From Clostridia bacterium UC5.1-1C12 (GTDB lineage: Bacteria > Bacillota_I > Bacilli_A > Erysipelotrichales > Erysipelotrichaceae): DNA of 64,000 nt. The stretch covers positions 186,001 to 250,000 of the forward strand of contig BBZX01000001.1 of NCBI GenBank assembly GCA_001305055.1, given 5' to 3'. The notes under the pieces are model-generated. The model searched no databases. It was given only the letters and a program-made list of their open reading frames with translations, and was not told where the DNA came from. This document shows positions 1 to 7,945 of the stretch, piece after piece; position 1 is the stretch's first letter, and the number at the start of each line of letters is the position of its first letter. The translations under genes were made by a program, and so were the position numbers.

Positions 1-361
1 GTCTTTCGATCATCGCCTTCATACATTCCTGACTTGCCTGAGTAATCAGTGACACAACATTATCCTTTAAGACATTCACTGCCAATACCTGTGTTGTATC
101 ATTACTCAGACAGGCGATCCACTCTTTGGTGCGGATTGGATCCGCCTTATCAATTTTTGTCAGTAATATCAATCGCGGCTTCTGCTGGATAATTTCCTCC
201 AAAAGCGGGTTTTTACTTGAATAAGGTATACGGGCATCACGGCATTCAATCACCATGTCTACCATCTTTAATTTCTCCTGCATTTCCCTTTTTGCTTTTG
301 TCATATGACCAGGAAACCAGTTAATATTTAATTTAGACGCATTCTGCTCGTTATCTTTCAT
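1..361 (-). CDS. rbgA: Ribosome biogenesis GTPase RbgA/YlqF, N-terminal part (runs off window)
   Basis: The first 120 codons translate to a circularly permuted GTPase that matures the 50S subunit. The hallmark WFPGHM is at about residues 16-21, followed by CRDARIPYS and then LLTKIDKAD, the G4 motif that comes first in this permuted family. The start at 361 has a good RBS (AAGGTGAT, 6 nt upstream). The G1 loop and C-terminal domain lie beyond the left edge. It lies downstream of two signal peptidase genes and the rplS cluster; in Bacillus the order is likewise rplS, a lepB paralogue, then rbgA. Family assignment is secure; the rest of the gene is unseen. Confidence 0.93.
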   Translation of the reverse strand, partial: MKDNEQNASKLNINWFPGHMTKAKREMQEKLKMVDMVIECRDARIPYSSKNPLLEEIIQQKPRLILLTKIDKADPIRTKEWIACLSNDTTQVLAVNVLKDNVVSLITQASQECMKAMIER

Positions 362-401
362 ACTATCACCTTCTTATTCTGCCAACATTAAAAAATATAA
401 C

Positions 402-953
402 TTAATACAGACCGATCTGATTCAGCGGCCAGAAAATCAGAACACCCTTACTGATCAAATCTGCTTCTTTAAAAGGTCCTACTAATGAAGAATCCTTTGA
501 TTCCGGGCGGTTATCACCCAATAGGAAATACTCATCATCAGCTAATGTTATCTCATCAAAATCACGATTAAATTGTCCGTATTCCGCAGTCTTTTCAGCA
601 ATGTAATCAGCATCAAGATAAGATTCATCAATCGGTTCATCATTTACATAAATGATGCCGTCTTCACCTCTCAGTGTATCTCCAGGCAACCCGATAATAC
701 GCTTTACCCAATGATCCGTATCATTATCTTTACTGTTAACCACAACAATATCATAACGCTCAACACCAAAATTTAAGCCCACCATATTGCTTAAACCGCG
801 GTCTTTGTCATGCAGTGTCGGATACATACTGATCCCATCGACAATAACAGGGTTAAATAAAAACTTAGTAATCAGCCAAAAACAGGCAAAGCTGATTACA
901 AATACCTTCAGAAGACTTAATAATTCTTTAACTGTATCATTTTTCTTTTCCAT
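402..953 (-). CDS. lepB: Signal peptidase I (second of tandem pair)
   Basis: Type I signal peptidase of 183 residues that cleaves secretory signal peptides at the outer face of the membrane. One N-terminal membrane segment lies at about residues 14-34. The catalytic serine is in DGISMYPTL (about residue 42) and the catalytic lysine in HWVKRIIGLPGD (about residue 84). The C-terminal box LLGDNRPESKDSS is present. It begins 1 nt after the stop of the neighbouring paralogue, so the two are co-transcribed and probably arose by duplication. Length is normal for a Gram-positive SipS-type enzyme. Confidence 0.95.
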   Translation of the reverse strand: MEKKNDTVKELLSLLKVFVISFACFWLITKFLFNPVIVDGISMYPTLHDKDRGLSNMVGLNFGVERYDIVVVNSKDNDTDHWVKRIIGLPGDTLRGEDGIIYVNDEPIDESYLDADYIAEKTAEYGQFNRDFDEITLADDEYFLLGDNRPESKDSSLVGPFKEADLISKGVLIFWPLNQIGLY

Positions 954-954
954 C

Positions 955-1605
955 TTATTTCACCAATTTGAAATTTGAAAACGGATAATAAATCAGTACA
1001 TCTTTACACGTTATATTATCGCGGGTAAAAGGCCCGACGTAACGTGAATCCGTAGAATTAGTACGATTATCACCCATCACAAAATATTCATCCTCTCCGA
1101 GTGTCACTTCATCAAAATCACTTGTGAAAAAGCCGAGATTTTTACGCTGAGTATTGGCATATTCAGTATCAAGGAACGGTTCCTCAATCGGCTCACCATT
1201 AATATATACAACATCATCCATACAGGAAATGGTTTCACCAGGCAGGCCAATTACCCGTTTTACCCAATGATCCTTGCTGTTTGCGGCCTTATCGTTAACA
1301 ACCACGACATCAAAGCGTTCAATCTCCAGATACTTTGCCGAAAAGATACTGGCTATGCCTAAATCATCATCATGCAGCGTCGGATACATACTCATGCCGT
1401 CAACTCTAACCGGTGTAAAGACAAAGGTCGTCAGCAGCCAAACCGCCCCCAGACAAATAACAAAGGTTTTAATAAAATCAATTGCTTCCTCTTTAAACGT
1501 AGGCTTTTTCTCTGGTTCCTTTGCATCTTCAACCTTTTCTTCTTCAATGACTTCTTCTTTAATTACATCGACATCGATGATATCATTTGTATTATCATTC
1601 TCCAT
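955..1605 (-). CDS. lepB: Signal peptidase I (first of tandem pair, with acidic N-terminal extension)
   Basis: Type I signal peptidase of about 216 residues. Serine is in DGMSMYPTL and lysine in HWVKRVIGLPGE, with the conserved VMGDNRTNSTDSR box. An upstream ATG at 1629 exists, but the RBS AAAGGAGAT lies inside that extension, so the start at 1605 is preferred. Unlike its neighbour it has a roughly 40-residue cytoplasmic tail rich in Asp, Glu and Lys before the membrane segment. The tail may tether or regulate the enzyme (inference). It sits downstream of rplS after a terminator. Confidence 0.93.
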   Translation of the reverse strand: MENDNTNDIIDVDVIKEEVIEEEKVEDAKEPEKKPTFKEEAIDFIKTFVICLGAVWLLTTFVFTPVRVDGMSMYPTLHDDDLGIASIFSAKYLEIERFDVVVVNDKAANSKDHWVKRVIGLPGETISCMDDVVYINGEPIEEPFLDTEYANTQRKNLGFFTSDFDEVTLGEDEYFVMGDNRTNSTDSRYVGPFTRDNITCKDVLIYYPFSNFKLVK

Positions 1606-1724
1606 ACCAAAATCTCCTTTTTTCAGCATTTGATTGCCATATGCTATATAGCTATTTTACCATATTCATCGATTACTTTCATTGGCTGGAATGAATTATT
1701 TCTAATCTGTCATCTTGTTTAAAT

Positions 1725-1749
1725 AAAAAAGCCGGTTCCCCGACTTTTT
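1725..1749 (-). terminator. Intrinsic terminator after rplS
   Basis: On the minus strand an 8-bp stem (AAAGTCGG / CCGGCTTT, one G-U pair) with a GGAA loop is followed by six T. It lies directly behind the rplS stop and separates rplS from the signal peptidases. Confidence 0.85.
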
Positions 1750-1752
1750 GAA

Positions 1753-2100
1753 TTAACGAATTTCTTTGATACGAGATGCTTTACCAGAAAGTCCACGTAA
1801 GTAGAATAATTTATTTCTTCTAACTTTACCTTTACGTACTACTTCAATCTTATCGATGATTGGTGAATGTACCGGGAAAGTTCTTTCAACACCAACACCG
1901 TTAGAAATCTTACGAACAGTGAAGTTGTCGCTGATGCCACCGCCCTGACGAGCAATAACTAAACCTTCAAAAACCTGGATACGAGATTTGTCACCTTCCT
2001 TGATCTTAACGTGAACACGTACTGTGCAGCCAGATCTGAATTCAGGAACATCTTTTTTTAATTGAGTTGCAGTAACTTCATTAACTAAATTTAAATTCAT
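1753..2100 (-). CDS. rplS: 50S ribosomal protein L19
   Basis: L19 of 115 residues, the usual length, sits at the 30S-50S interface. Recognisable blocks include [16 protein letters not shown] and the C-terminal [20 protein letters not shown]. It follows trmD, as in most bacteria, but has its own promoter overlapping the end of trmD and is followed by a terminator, so it can be expressed alone. RBS AAAGGAGAAAAG precedes the ATG. Confidence 0.97.
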   Translation of the reverse strand: MNLNLVNEVTATQLKKDVPEFRSGCTVRVHVKIKEGDKSRIQVFEGLVIARQGGGISDNFTVRKISNGVGVERTFPVHSPIIDKIEVVRKGKVRRNKLFYLRGLSGKASRIKEIR

Positions 2101-2201
2101 AACTCTCTTTTCTCCTTTTCTTTCATTTATTTAAACGGCTTACTCATTCGTCAGGAATAAATCACTGACCAGCGGAATAATCGTGCTTTAACAGCCTTTT
2201 A
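2101..2201 (-). promoter_or_regulatory. rplS 5' leader, possible L19 autoregulatory element
   Basis: The roughly 95-nt leader can form a long-range GGCU/AGCC pairing enclosing an inner hairpin (GTCAG...CTGAC). The layout resembles the L19 leader known from low-GC Gram-positives (Rfam L19_leader). I matched it by eye only. A covariance-model search would decide. Confidence 0.4.
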
Positions 2202-2230
2202 ATGTTATCACAGATATTTTAAGATTGCAA
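2202..2230 (-). promoter_or_regulatory. rplS promoter
   Basis: On the minus strand TTGCAA, 17-bp spacer, TAACAT, with TG one base upstream of the -10 (extended -10). It lies between the end of trmD and rplS and allows L19 synthesis independent of the upstream genes. Confidence 0.65.
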
Positions 2231-2959
2231 TTATTTTTTATCAATTTCTGCCAATATTTCATCAAAAAGCACTTTTTCTTCCTTCGTAAAGACTCTGTCC
2301 TTTAATAATTCCGGTCTTCGCAAATATGTCTTTCTCAATGATTCTTTTAAACGCCATTTACGAATGTTGGCATGATGGCCGGATAATAGGACTTCCGGCA
2401 CCTGCTGTCCCTCATAATCAACCGGTCTTGTGTATTGCGGATATTCCAGCAAACCATTCTCAAAGCTGTCATCCTCATGGCTTGCTTCCCTGATGACACC
2501 TGTGCATAATCTGAAAACCGCATCACTGATTGCCATGGCGCCGATTTCACCGCCGGTCAGCACATAATCGCCAATTGATACCTCAGCATCGACCAATGAT
2601 CGGATCCGTTCATCATAGCCTTCATAATGCCCGCAAATCAAAATCAAATGATCATAACCGGCATATGTATGCGCCATCTGTTGTCTGAAAGGTGTTCCCT
2701 GCGGTGTTAATAATACAACGTAGCTGGTTTCCGTTCTAACACATTTCAGCGCATCGGCAATTGGCTGAACCATCAATACCATACCCGCACCGCCGCCGCA
2801 TGGCGTATCATCAACATGATTATGCTTATCTTTAGTAAACAAACGGTAGTCAACCGTCTCAAATTCTATTTCCTGTTTAGCTAAAGCTCTCGCTATGATC
2901 GAGGTTGACCTAAAGGAATCAAAAAATTCAGGAAACAGTGTTAATACTGTTATCTTCAT
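2231..2959 (-). CDS. trmD: tRNA (guanine-37-N1)-methyltransferase
   Basis: SPOUT-family enzyme of 242 residues that makes m1G37 in tRNAs reading CNN and prevents +1 frameshifting. The N-terminus MKITVLTLFPEFF is typical. The knot-forming SAM site contains LLTPQGTPF (about residues 84-92) and ICGHYEGYDERI (about 108-119), followed by SIGDYVLTGGE. The start overlaps the rimM stop by 4 nt, giving translational coupling, in the classical rpsP-rimM-trmD-rplS order. Confidence 0.97.
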   Translation of the reverse strand: MKITVLTLFPEFFDSFRSTSIIARALAKQEIEFETVDYRLFTKDKHNHVDDTPCGGGAGMVLMVQPIADALKCVRTETSYVVLLTPQGTPFRQQMAHTYAGYDHLILICGHYEGYDERIRSLVDAEVSIGDYVLTGGEIGAMAISDAVFRLCTGVIREASHEDDSFENGLLEYPQYTRPVDYEGQQVPEVLLSGHHANIRKWRLKESLRKTYLRRPELLKDRVFTKEEKVLFDEILAEIDKK

Positions 2960-3462
2960 AGCAATCCCTCAATCACATGCACGACAATCTTCTTCAACTC
3001 AACATCCGCATCAACAATAAAAGCATCCACATAAGGAATCAGCACTTCTTTGCCTTCAGCGTTGCGTACTCTTAACGTATCATGCGCCAGCGTTTCAATG
3101 ATTTCCACTACCTTACCTAATTCATTTTCTTCTTCATCCACTACCTGACAATCCAGCAGCTGATAGAAATACACTTCATTCTCATCAAGCTCCTGCAGTT
3201 CATCAGAATCAACACTGATTACACAGCCCTTATATTTCTCAACAAAATTAATATTCAGCAAATCTTTGAATGCTACGAGAAGACATCCTTTATGACGCCG
3301 AAAACTAGCCACTTCCATTGGCACCAGTTCCTTGCCGAATTGAATATTCACCGTATTGCCGACAGCAAAACGCTCTTCTTCAAAATCCGTACTGCTGATG
3401 ATTTTAAGTTCCCCCTTAATACCATGAGTATTGATGATTTTTCCAATTTCAATCTGCATCAT
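2956..3462 (-). CDS. rimM: Ribosome maturation factor RimM
   Basis: Binds S19 and assists 30S head maturation. The 168-residue protein has the N-terminal barrel (EIGKIINTHGIKGELKI, residues 4-20) and the C-terminal PRC barrel ending in a VLIPYVDAFI block. Two ATGs are adjacent (ATGATG); GGAGG lies 4 nt before the first and 7 nt before the second, so the second may be used. A hairpin separates it from the upstream khpA. Confidence 0.95.
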   Translation of the reverse strand: MMQIEIGKIINTHGIKGELKIISSTDFEEERFAVGNTVNIQFGKELVPMEVASFRRHKGCLLVAFKDLLNINFVEKYKGCVISVDSDELQELDENEVYFYQLLDCQVVDEEENELGKVVEIIETLAHDTLRVRNAEGKEVLIPYVDAFIVDADVELKKIVVHVIEGLL

Positions 3463-3475
3463 GATTCCTCCTCTT

Positions 3476-3502
3476 TAAAAATAGGATGCTGATAAGCATC
3501 CT
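3476..3502 (-). terminator. Hairpin with T tract between khpA and rimM
   Basis: On the minus strand a perfect 7-bp stem AGGATGC / GCATCCT with a 6-nt loop is followed by ATTTTT. It overlaps the khpA stop. It probably acts as a partial terminator lowering rimM-trmD relative to rpsP-khpA. Confidence 0.65.
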
Positions 3503-3749
3503 AATAAGATTCAAATTTAATCGTAATTTTCTTATCTTCCTTGCGGGAAGCAACTGACATCATCTGACGGATAGAACCAGCCATGCTGCCCTTACGTCCG
3601 ATTAATCTAGCTACATCTTCACTATTCGCATAAACATAAAGCAAGATTTCCTTTTCATCCAAGGTTGACATCAATTTAACCGATAAACTGGCTTTGTCAT
3701 CAACAATCGGACTGCAAAGATCATATAGAACCTTTTCGAAATCAATCAT
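3501..3749 (-). CDS. khpA: KH-domain RNA-binding protein KhpA
   Basis: Single-KH protein of 82 residues (YlqC family) that works with KhpB/Jag in RNA binding and cell-division control in Gram-positives. The RNA-contacting GxxG loop is visible as IGRKGSMAG (about residues 50-58). It sits 2 nt after rpsP, its usual place in Firmicutes. Confidence 0.9.
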   Translation of the reverse strand: MIDFEKVLYDLCSPIVDDKASLSVKLMSTLDEKEILLYVYANSEDVARLIGRKGSMAGSIRQMMSVASRKEDKKITIKFESY

Positions 3750-3751
3750 TG

Positions 3752-4024
3752 TTATTTAGCGTTTTTTTCTTCGTGAAAACGTTTCATGATACCGTCTTTA
3801 GACAGTAGGTTACGAACAGTATCGCTTGGTTGTGCGCCATTGTTCAGCCATTTCATAGCTAATTCAGCATCAATCTTTACTTCCGCAGGGTTTTTTGTAG
3901 GATTGTAATAACCTAAAGATTCGATGATTCTACCATCTCTTGGTGATCTTGAATCAGCAGCAACAATTCTATAAAATGGAGATTTCTTTGAACCCATTCT
4001 CTTTAATCTTAATTTAACAGCCAT
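3752..4024 (-). CDS. rpsP: 30S ribosomal protein S16
   Basis: S16 of 90 residues, a 30S assembly protein. The N-terminus [19 protein letters not shown] and the block [16 protein letters not shown] are diagnostic. RBS AGGAGGAAATTAAG precedes the ATG. A near-consensus promoter lies immediately upstream, so this is the first gene of the rpsP-khpA-rimM-trmD unit. Confidence 0.97.
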   Translation of the reverse strand: MAVKLRLKRMGSKKSPFYRIVAADSRSPRDGRIIESLGYYNPTKNPAEVKIDAELAMKWLNNGAQPSDTVRNLLSKDGIMKRFHEEKNAK

Positions 4025-4040
4025 CTTAATTTCCTCCTAA

Positions 4041-4089
4041 TCGTTAACTTAACGAATACTACTCTACCATACAAATAAAAAGGTGTCAA
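4041..4089 (-). promoter_or_regulatory. rpsP promoter plus palindromic leader
   Basis: TTGACA (4084-4089), 17 bp, TAGAGT (4061-4066). The -35 lies inside the 3' arm of the ffh terminator. The predicted transcript begins with a perfect inverted repeat, TCGTTAA-G-TTAACGA (4041-4055), just upstream of the RBS. Confidence 0.75.
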
Positions 4090-4109
4090 GGTTTTTACCT
4101 TAACATCTT
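4072..4109 (-). terminator. ffh terminator
   Basis: 13-bp stem with one mismatch and one G-U pair (arms 4080-4092 and 4097-4109), loop of four, then TTTTTATTT on the minus strand. It shares DNA with the rpsP -35 box. Confidence 0.85.
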
Positions 4110-4123
4110 TATTTTTTCTTTAT

Positions 4124-5506
4124 TTAACGGCGGCGGCCAAAACCACCGAAATTATTCTTAGGTTTTTTACCCATTAATGCACCCATATTCGGCATTTTAC
4201 CACTCTTGCCCATATTGCCCATCATCTTCATCATTTGACGAGTCTGTTCAAACTGCTTGATTAAACGATTAATATCCGCAACCTGAGTACCTGAACCTTT
4301 CGCAATACGGCTCTTGCGCGAAGCACGCAGAATATCTGGATTCTCACGTTCTTCCATCGTCATACTCAGAATAATCGCTTCTGTTTTTTCATTTGACCTT
4401 CAGCTTTTGCTTCATCGATCTGACCGGCCATCTGTGACATTCCCGGAATCATCTTCATGATGCCGCCTAGACTGCCCAGCTTATTCATCTGGCGGATCTG
4501 CATCAGCATATCGTCCAGTGTAATTTGCCGCTCATCATTTAGAAGCCGCTTTAGCCTGTTCTTCCATGTCCATCTTTTCCTGAGCCTGTTCGACAAAGGT
4601 CATGATGTCACCCATGCCCAAGATACGGTCAGCCATACGATCCGGATAGAAGATATCCAAATCATCAACCTTTTCACCCTGACCGACAAACTTCACAGGA
4701 ACATTTGTGATTGCACGTACTGATAAGATACCGCCGCCTCTGGAATCACCGTCAAGTTTAGTAAGCACTAAACCCGTCACGGCCAGTTGTTCGTTAAAGC
4801 TTTGCGCTACCGTTACAATATCCTGACCCGTCATCGCATCGACAGTCAGCAAAATATCATCAGGCTGAATCGCTTCCTTAATATCCGCAAGTTCCTGCAT
4901 CAATTCTTCATCAATGTGCAGACGGCCCGCAGTATCAAATAACACCGTGTCATAACCATTAGCCTTCGCATATTCCATCGCATTTTTAGCCTGTGTCAGC
5001 GCCGGAACATCAGCCCCTTCACTGTATACTTCGACATTAATGCTGCTGCCCAATGTCTTCAACTGTTCGATGGCCGCCGGACGGACGATATCGCAGGCAA
5101 CCAATAATGGCTTTCTCGCCTTTTTCTTCTTCAATACATTTGCAATCTTTGCAGAAGCCGTCGTTTTACCAGTACCCTGCAAACCAACCATCATAATGGT
5201 TGTAATACCGCTGGACTTAAAATTGATCGATGCCTCTGAAGTACCTAATAATTCAACAATCTCATCATGAACGATTTTAACAACCATCTGGCTTGGATTC
5301 AGCGAAGTCATAACATCCGCACCCAAAGCCTTTTCCTTTACATGATCGATAAAATCCTTAACTACCTTATAGTTAACATCTGCTTCCAACAATGACATAC
5401 GCACTTCACGCAGCATGTCATTCATATTTTTCTCAGTTAATTTCCCTTTGCCTGTAATATCTCTAAACGCTTTATTCAAACGATTCGTCAATGATACAAA
5501 CGCCAT
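4124..5506 (-). CDS. ffh: Signal recognition particle protein Ffh (two apparent frameshift errors)
   Basis: SRP GTPase of about 460 residues that targets nascent membrane proteins to FtsY. The NG domain shows G1 [10 protein letters not shown]3 DTAGR and G4 TKLDGD. The M domain follows, with [12 protein letters not shown] and the RNA-binding RIAKGSG, ending in a Met-, Lys- and Gly-rich tail. The frame breaks twice: near 4545 at a TCTAAA, and near 4372 where AAAAAA should be seven A. Restoring one base gives the expected family sequence across both joints, so these are read as sequence errors in an essential gene. The ylxM gene usually found upstream is absent. Confidence 0.93.
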
Positions 5507-5532
5507 AAAATCTCCACCTTTCAGCTTTATTT

Positions 5533-5561
5533 ATTATAACAAAGAATAGTAGAAGTGAAAA
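5533..5561 (-). promoter_or_regulatory. ffh promoter
   Basis: Perfect TATAAT (5533-5538) with a weak -35 TTTTCA 17 bp upstream; RBS AAAGGTGGAGAT follows. Confidence 0.55.
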
Positions 5562-5565
5562 GAAG

Positions 5566-5596
5566 AAAAAAGAAGATACACATGAAATGTATCTTC
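5566..5596 (-). terminator. Terminator of the pilin cluster
   Basis: Perfect 9-bp stem (5572-5580 with 5588-5596), 7-nt loop, then CTTTTTTC on the minus strand, just behind the last pilin-like gene. Confidence 0.8.
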
Positions 5597-5609
5597 CAAT
5601 AGAATTGAA

Positions 5610-5984
5610 TCAATAATTACTGCACAGAATATCTTCACCGTCTAATGTTTCACAGGCAATACCATCTTTAACATAGGACACATAAGTTACAGACTTACCA
5701 TCATCACTTAAAGTAATATCGATCTGATCGATACTGAAACCCACCCCCAGCTTCTCAGCAACCTTTTCAGTGAAATTCTCTTTAGTAATTCCTGCATCAT
5801 ATTCCTTAGTGAATAGAATCTGATCCGCAACGATCCAGACTGTATGTGTATTAGCTCTTGCGACTTGAACTTTTACCCCCTTGGAATAATTTCTTAATTG
5901 TATACCCAAAAATATGACTAAGATACAGAGAAAAGAAACAGCTATAATTATCCAATTAAAGCGAAAAACTTTTTTCTTTTTCAT
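5610..5984 (-). CDS. Degenerate pilin-like membrane protein
   Basis: A 124-residue protein with one membrane segment (about residues 10-27). From residue 39 it aligns by eye with the two upstream pilins (VQVARANTHTVWIVAD, then KENFTEKVAEKLG). It also keeps the C-terminal cysteine pair (IACETLDGEDILC). The prepilin peptidase site GFTLIE is gone and replaced by RFNWII, so it should stay a bitopic membrane protein. It may have become an anchor or assembly partner, or be decaying. Codon use and reading frame are intact, which argues against simple decay. Confidence 0.7.
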   Translation of the reverse strand: MKKKKVFRFNWIIIAVSFLCILVIFLGIQLRNYSKGVKVQVARANTHTVWIVADQILFTKEYDAGITKENFTEKVAEKLGVGFSIDQIDITLSDDGKSVTYVSYVKDGIACETLDGEDILCSNY

Positions 5985-6039
5985 AGATTACTCCTCAAAA
6001 TGATAATGATTCATTTATTATTTTTTCAATAATAAACAC

Positions 6040-6408
6040 TCATTGATCTGAGCAATTAAAATCGTTTCCATTTGATGTTTGACATGTGTACACACCGGTT
6101 TTGTATAAGACATCAGTCACTTGTCCATCTTGATTTAAAACTATATCTATTTCACCAGTAAAGCTCGTGCCTAATTTATCCAATACTTTTTCTTGAAAAT
6201 TATCAATCGTAATAGAAGAATCATACTGCTTACTAATTTCAACTGCTTTTGCCGCTGACCATACAGTTCTAGTGTTTGCTTTTGCGACTTGCAATTTAGC
6301 ATCATTTGCATAGCCCATAAACTGCGGCACTAAAAATAATGCTAATATCCCCAAGATAGCGATTACTACAATCAATTCGATTAAAGTAAAGCCTTTTTTA
6401 TTTTTCAT
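6040..6408 (-). CDS. Type IV pilin-like prepilin
   Basis: A 122-residue prepilin with short leader MKNKKG, cleavage site G/F, Glu at +5 (GFTLIELIVVIAILGIL), and a single hydrophobic helix continuing to about residue 27. The globular part begins NDAKLQVAKANTRTVWSAA. The C-terminal two-cysteine loop is YTCQTSNGNDFNC. It is the middle gene of three tandem homologues. No pilus ATPase, platform protein or prepilin peptidase lies in the window. It could be a pilus or competence-type major or minor pilin. Confidence 0.88.
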   Translation of the reverse strand: MKNKKGFTLIELIVVIAILGILALFLVPQFMGYANDAKLQVAKANTRTVWSAAKAVEISKQYDSSITIDNFQEKVLDKLGTSFTGEIDIVLNQDGQVTDVLYKTGVYTCQTSNGNDFNCSDQ

Positions 6409-6418
6409 AGTTTACCTC

Positions 6419-6448
6419 TTAAAAAGAACATGCATTAGGCATGTTCTT
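6419..6448 (-). terminator. Terminator after first pilin gene
   Basis: Perfect 10-bp stem (6424-6433 with 6439-6448), 5-nt loop, then five T on the minus strand. It would let the first pilin be made in excess over the two downstream homologues. Confidence 0.8.
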
Positions 6449-6451
6449 GCA

Positions 6452-6830
6452 TTATTCTTTCGGACAAGCTGTACCTGAGAATTCTGTTCCATTATAAGAA
6501 CAATTTTCATAAGTAACAGATTCAACATACTTTTTACCGGTAGTTGTATTCGTCTTAATTGAAATCGTAACTTCAGATTTAAATGAACTTCCTAATTGTT
6601 CTTTCGCATCAGTTGTAATATCTAAATCCTTGATATATTCACTCTTTGTTAATGCAGCATTAGCTGCAGACCAAACAGAACGTGTATTTGCTTTCGCAAC
6701 TTGTTCCTTAGCATCCTGACTATACCCCATAAACTGCGGTACCAAGAACAGTGCCAAAATACCCAAAATAGCAATAACCACAATCAATTCAATCAATGTA
6801 AAACCTTTTTTGTTTTTTAAATTTTTTCAT
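6452..6830 (-). CDS. Type IV pilin-like prepilin, promoter-proximal (one apparent frameshift in leader)
   Basis: Prepilin of about 126 residues. The ATG at 6830 has GGAGG 10 nt upstream but is out of frame with the rest. One extra A in an A6 run of the leader restores a lysine-rich leader followed by NKKGFTLIELIVV, the standard cleavage site with Glu at +5. The mature part, DAKEQVAKANTRSVWSAAN, and the terminal cysteines (ENCSYNG...GTAC) match the neighbour. As the first gene before a strong terminator it is probably the most abundant of the three. Confidence 0.85.
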
Positions 6831-6861
6831 TTTTCTTACCCTCCAGTTTTTTCATGAAAAC

Positions 6862-6939
6862 TACCAATTTTTAAGATTGGTATACCCATTACTAACCATG
6901 TCCATTAATAATTATATCTCACAAAAGATATAACATCAA
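6862..6939 (-). promoter_or_regulatory. Pilin operon promoter and leader hairpin
   Basis: TTGATG (6934-6939), 17 bp, TATAAT (6911-6916). The 70-odd-nt leader contains a 7-bp hairpin TACCAAT / ATTGGTA (6862-6882). I looked for a c-di-GMP riboswitch here and found no match. Confidence 0.7.
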
Positions 6940-7186
6940 GTGATTAAATATAAATAAAACAATAATGCGCACAAACAGACGCCTCATCAGCATAAACCCG
7001 TAAATTTGATGCAAACGCTCTGATTAAGGCTCGTTGAATTATATTATTACATTTATTCATATCGATTAGATAAAAGGCAATAATCTTACGTCTACATTAT
7101 ACAATTAACACAATCTATCGTTAAGTCTCATACTTTTATCGGCAACGAAACGTCATAATTCGGACATTATTTTTGATATAAATCAA
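6940..7186. other. Intergenic region with no recognised gene
   Basis: AT-rich spacer between rlmA and the pilin promoter. The only motif of note is a second, weaker minus-strand promoter-like pair (TTAACG, 17 bp, TATAAT, about 7095-7125). The 38-codon reading frame at 6944-7060 has no RBS. No RNA gene was recognised. Confidence 0.5.
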
Positions 7187-7945
7187 TCAAAAATCGATTT
7201 CAGTTGATAATTCAGTTAATGTGTTCAAGCGAGCTGCCGATGACTGACTCGTTTTCCAATAATAAGGCGTCATCATAAATAATGCCTTGATTTGATCGTT
7301 AGCTGTTAATTGAATCTGATCTGTGACATTCACTCTTTGAATGTGGGTTAAACCCTTTAATTCAACATTTTCTTCCTCATTGTCATAGACCTCATCATAG
7401 AGCACTTTCTTAAGACCGTGCAGATGCTTGGCACCCGGCCCCACCTTTATCAGAATGCCGCCCTTTTTCAAGATTCGCTTTATCTCATCTATGGGTGTCG
7501 GCGCAAAAATATTGACCACACAATCCGCGCTGGCATCACCAATGGGCATATCAAAAATAGAAGCGATCGCATAAATGGTATCCTGATCCAGCTTTGCCGC
7601 AGTATTCAATGCCGGTTTGCTTAAATCAAAAGCTATGATTTGATTGCAGCAATCATGAAACTGTCTTGTATAATAACCCTCTCCGCAGCCAGCGTCAATC
7701 AGCATATCCGGTCTTATTTTCTTCAGCAGTTCAATCAGCTTATTGGCCAATACCCGATAATAACCGGCCGATAAAAACAAGGTTCTGGCATCTACCATTT
7801 CCTTAGAATCGCCGCTGATTTTCTGATTGCCTAACACCAGATTAACATAACCTTTCTTCGCAATGTCATAGGAATGTCTTGCTGAACAGTGATATGTTTT
7901 ATCTTGCTTAACAAGAGGCAATCCGCATTTGGGACAAACTAACAT
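7187..7945 (-). CDS. rlmA: 23S rRNA (guanine-N1)-methyltransferase, RlmA family
   Basis: A 252-residue SAM-dependent methyltransferase with an N-terminal zinc finger (CPKCG at residues 4-8, then CSARH near 21-25) and a Rossmann domain with LIDAGCGEGYYTRQF (SAM motif I, about residues 83-97). The N(I)FAPTP block is typical of RlmA(I)/RlmA(II), which methylate G745 or G748 in 23S rRNA. RlmA(II) members (TlrB) can affect tylosin sensitivity. The start overlaps the stop of the upstream LRR gene by 7 nt, suggesting one transcript. Which G is modified cannot be told here. Confidence 0.88.
   Translation of the reverse strand: MLVCPKCGLPLVKQDKTYHCSARHSYDIAKKGYVNLVLGNQKISGDSKEMVDARTLFLSAGYYRVLANKLIELLKKIRPDMLIDAGCGEGYYTRQFHDCCNQIIAFDLSKPALNTAAKLDQDTIYAIASIFDMPIGDASADCVVNIFAPTPIDEIKRILKKGGILIKVGPGAKHLHGLKKVLYDEVYDNEEENVELKGLTHIQRVNVTDQIQLTANDQIKALFMMTPYYWKTSQSSAARLNTLTELSTEIDF

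Noticed and set aside
4124..5506. ffh, lepA, pnp, pfkA and others as genuine pseudogenes
   Set aside because: Too many normally essential genes affected at once, with breaks often in homopolymers and intact sequence on both sides; error is the simpler explanation.
6944..7060. 38-codon minus-strand reading frame upstream of the pilin operon
   Set aside because: No ribosome binding site, low-complexity composition and no recognisable sequence; treated as intergenic.
6840..7140. Possible c-di-GMP riboswitch before pilin genes
   Set aside because: Searched by eye for the conserved GEMM core and tetraloop receptor; neither is present. Only a 7-bp hairpin was found.
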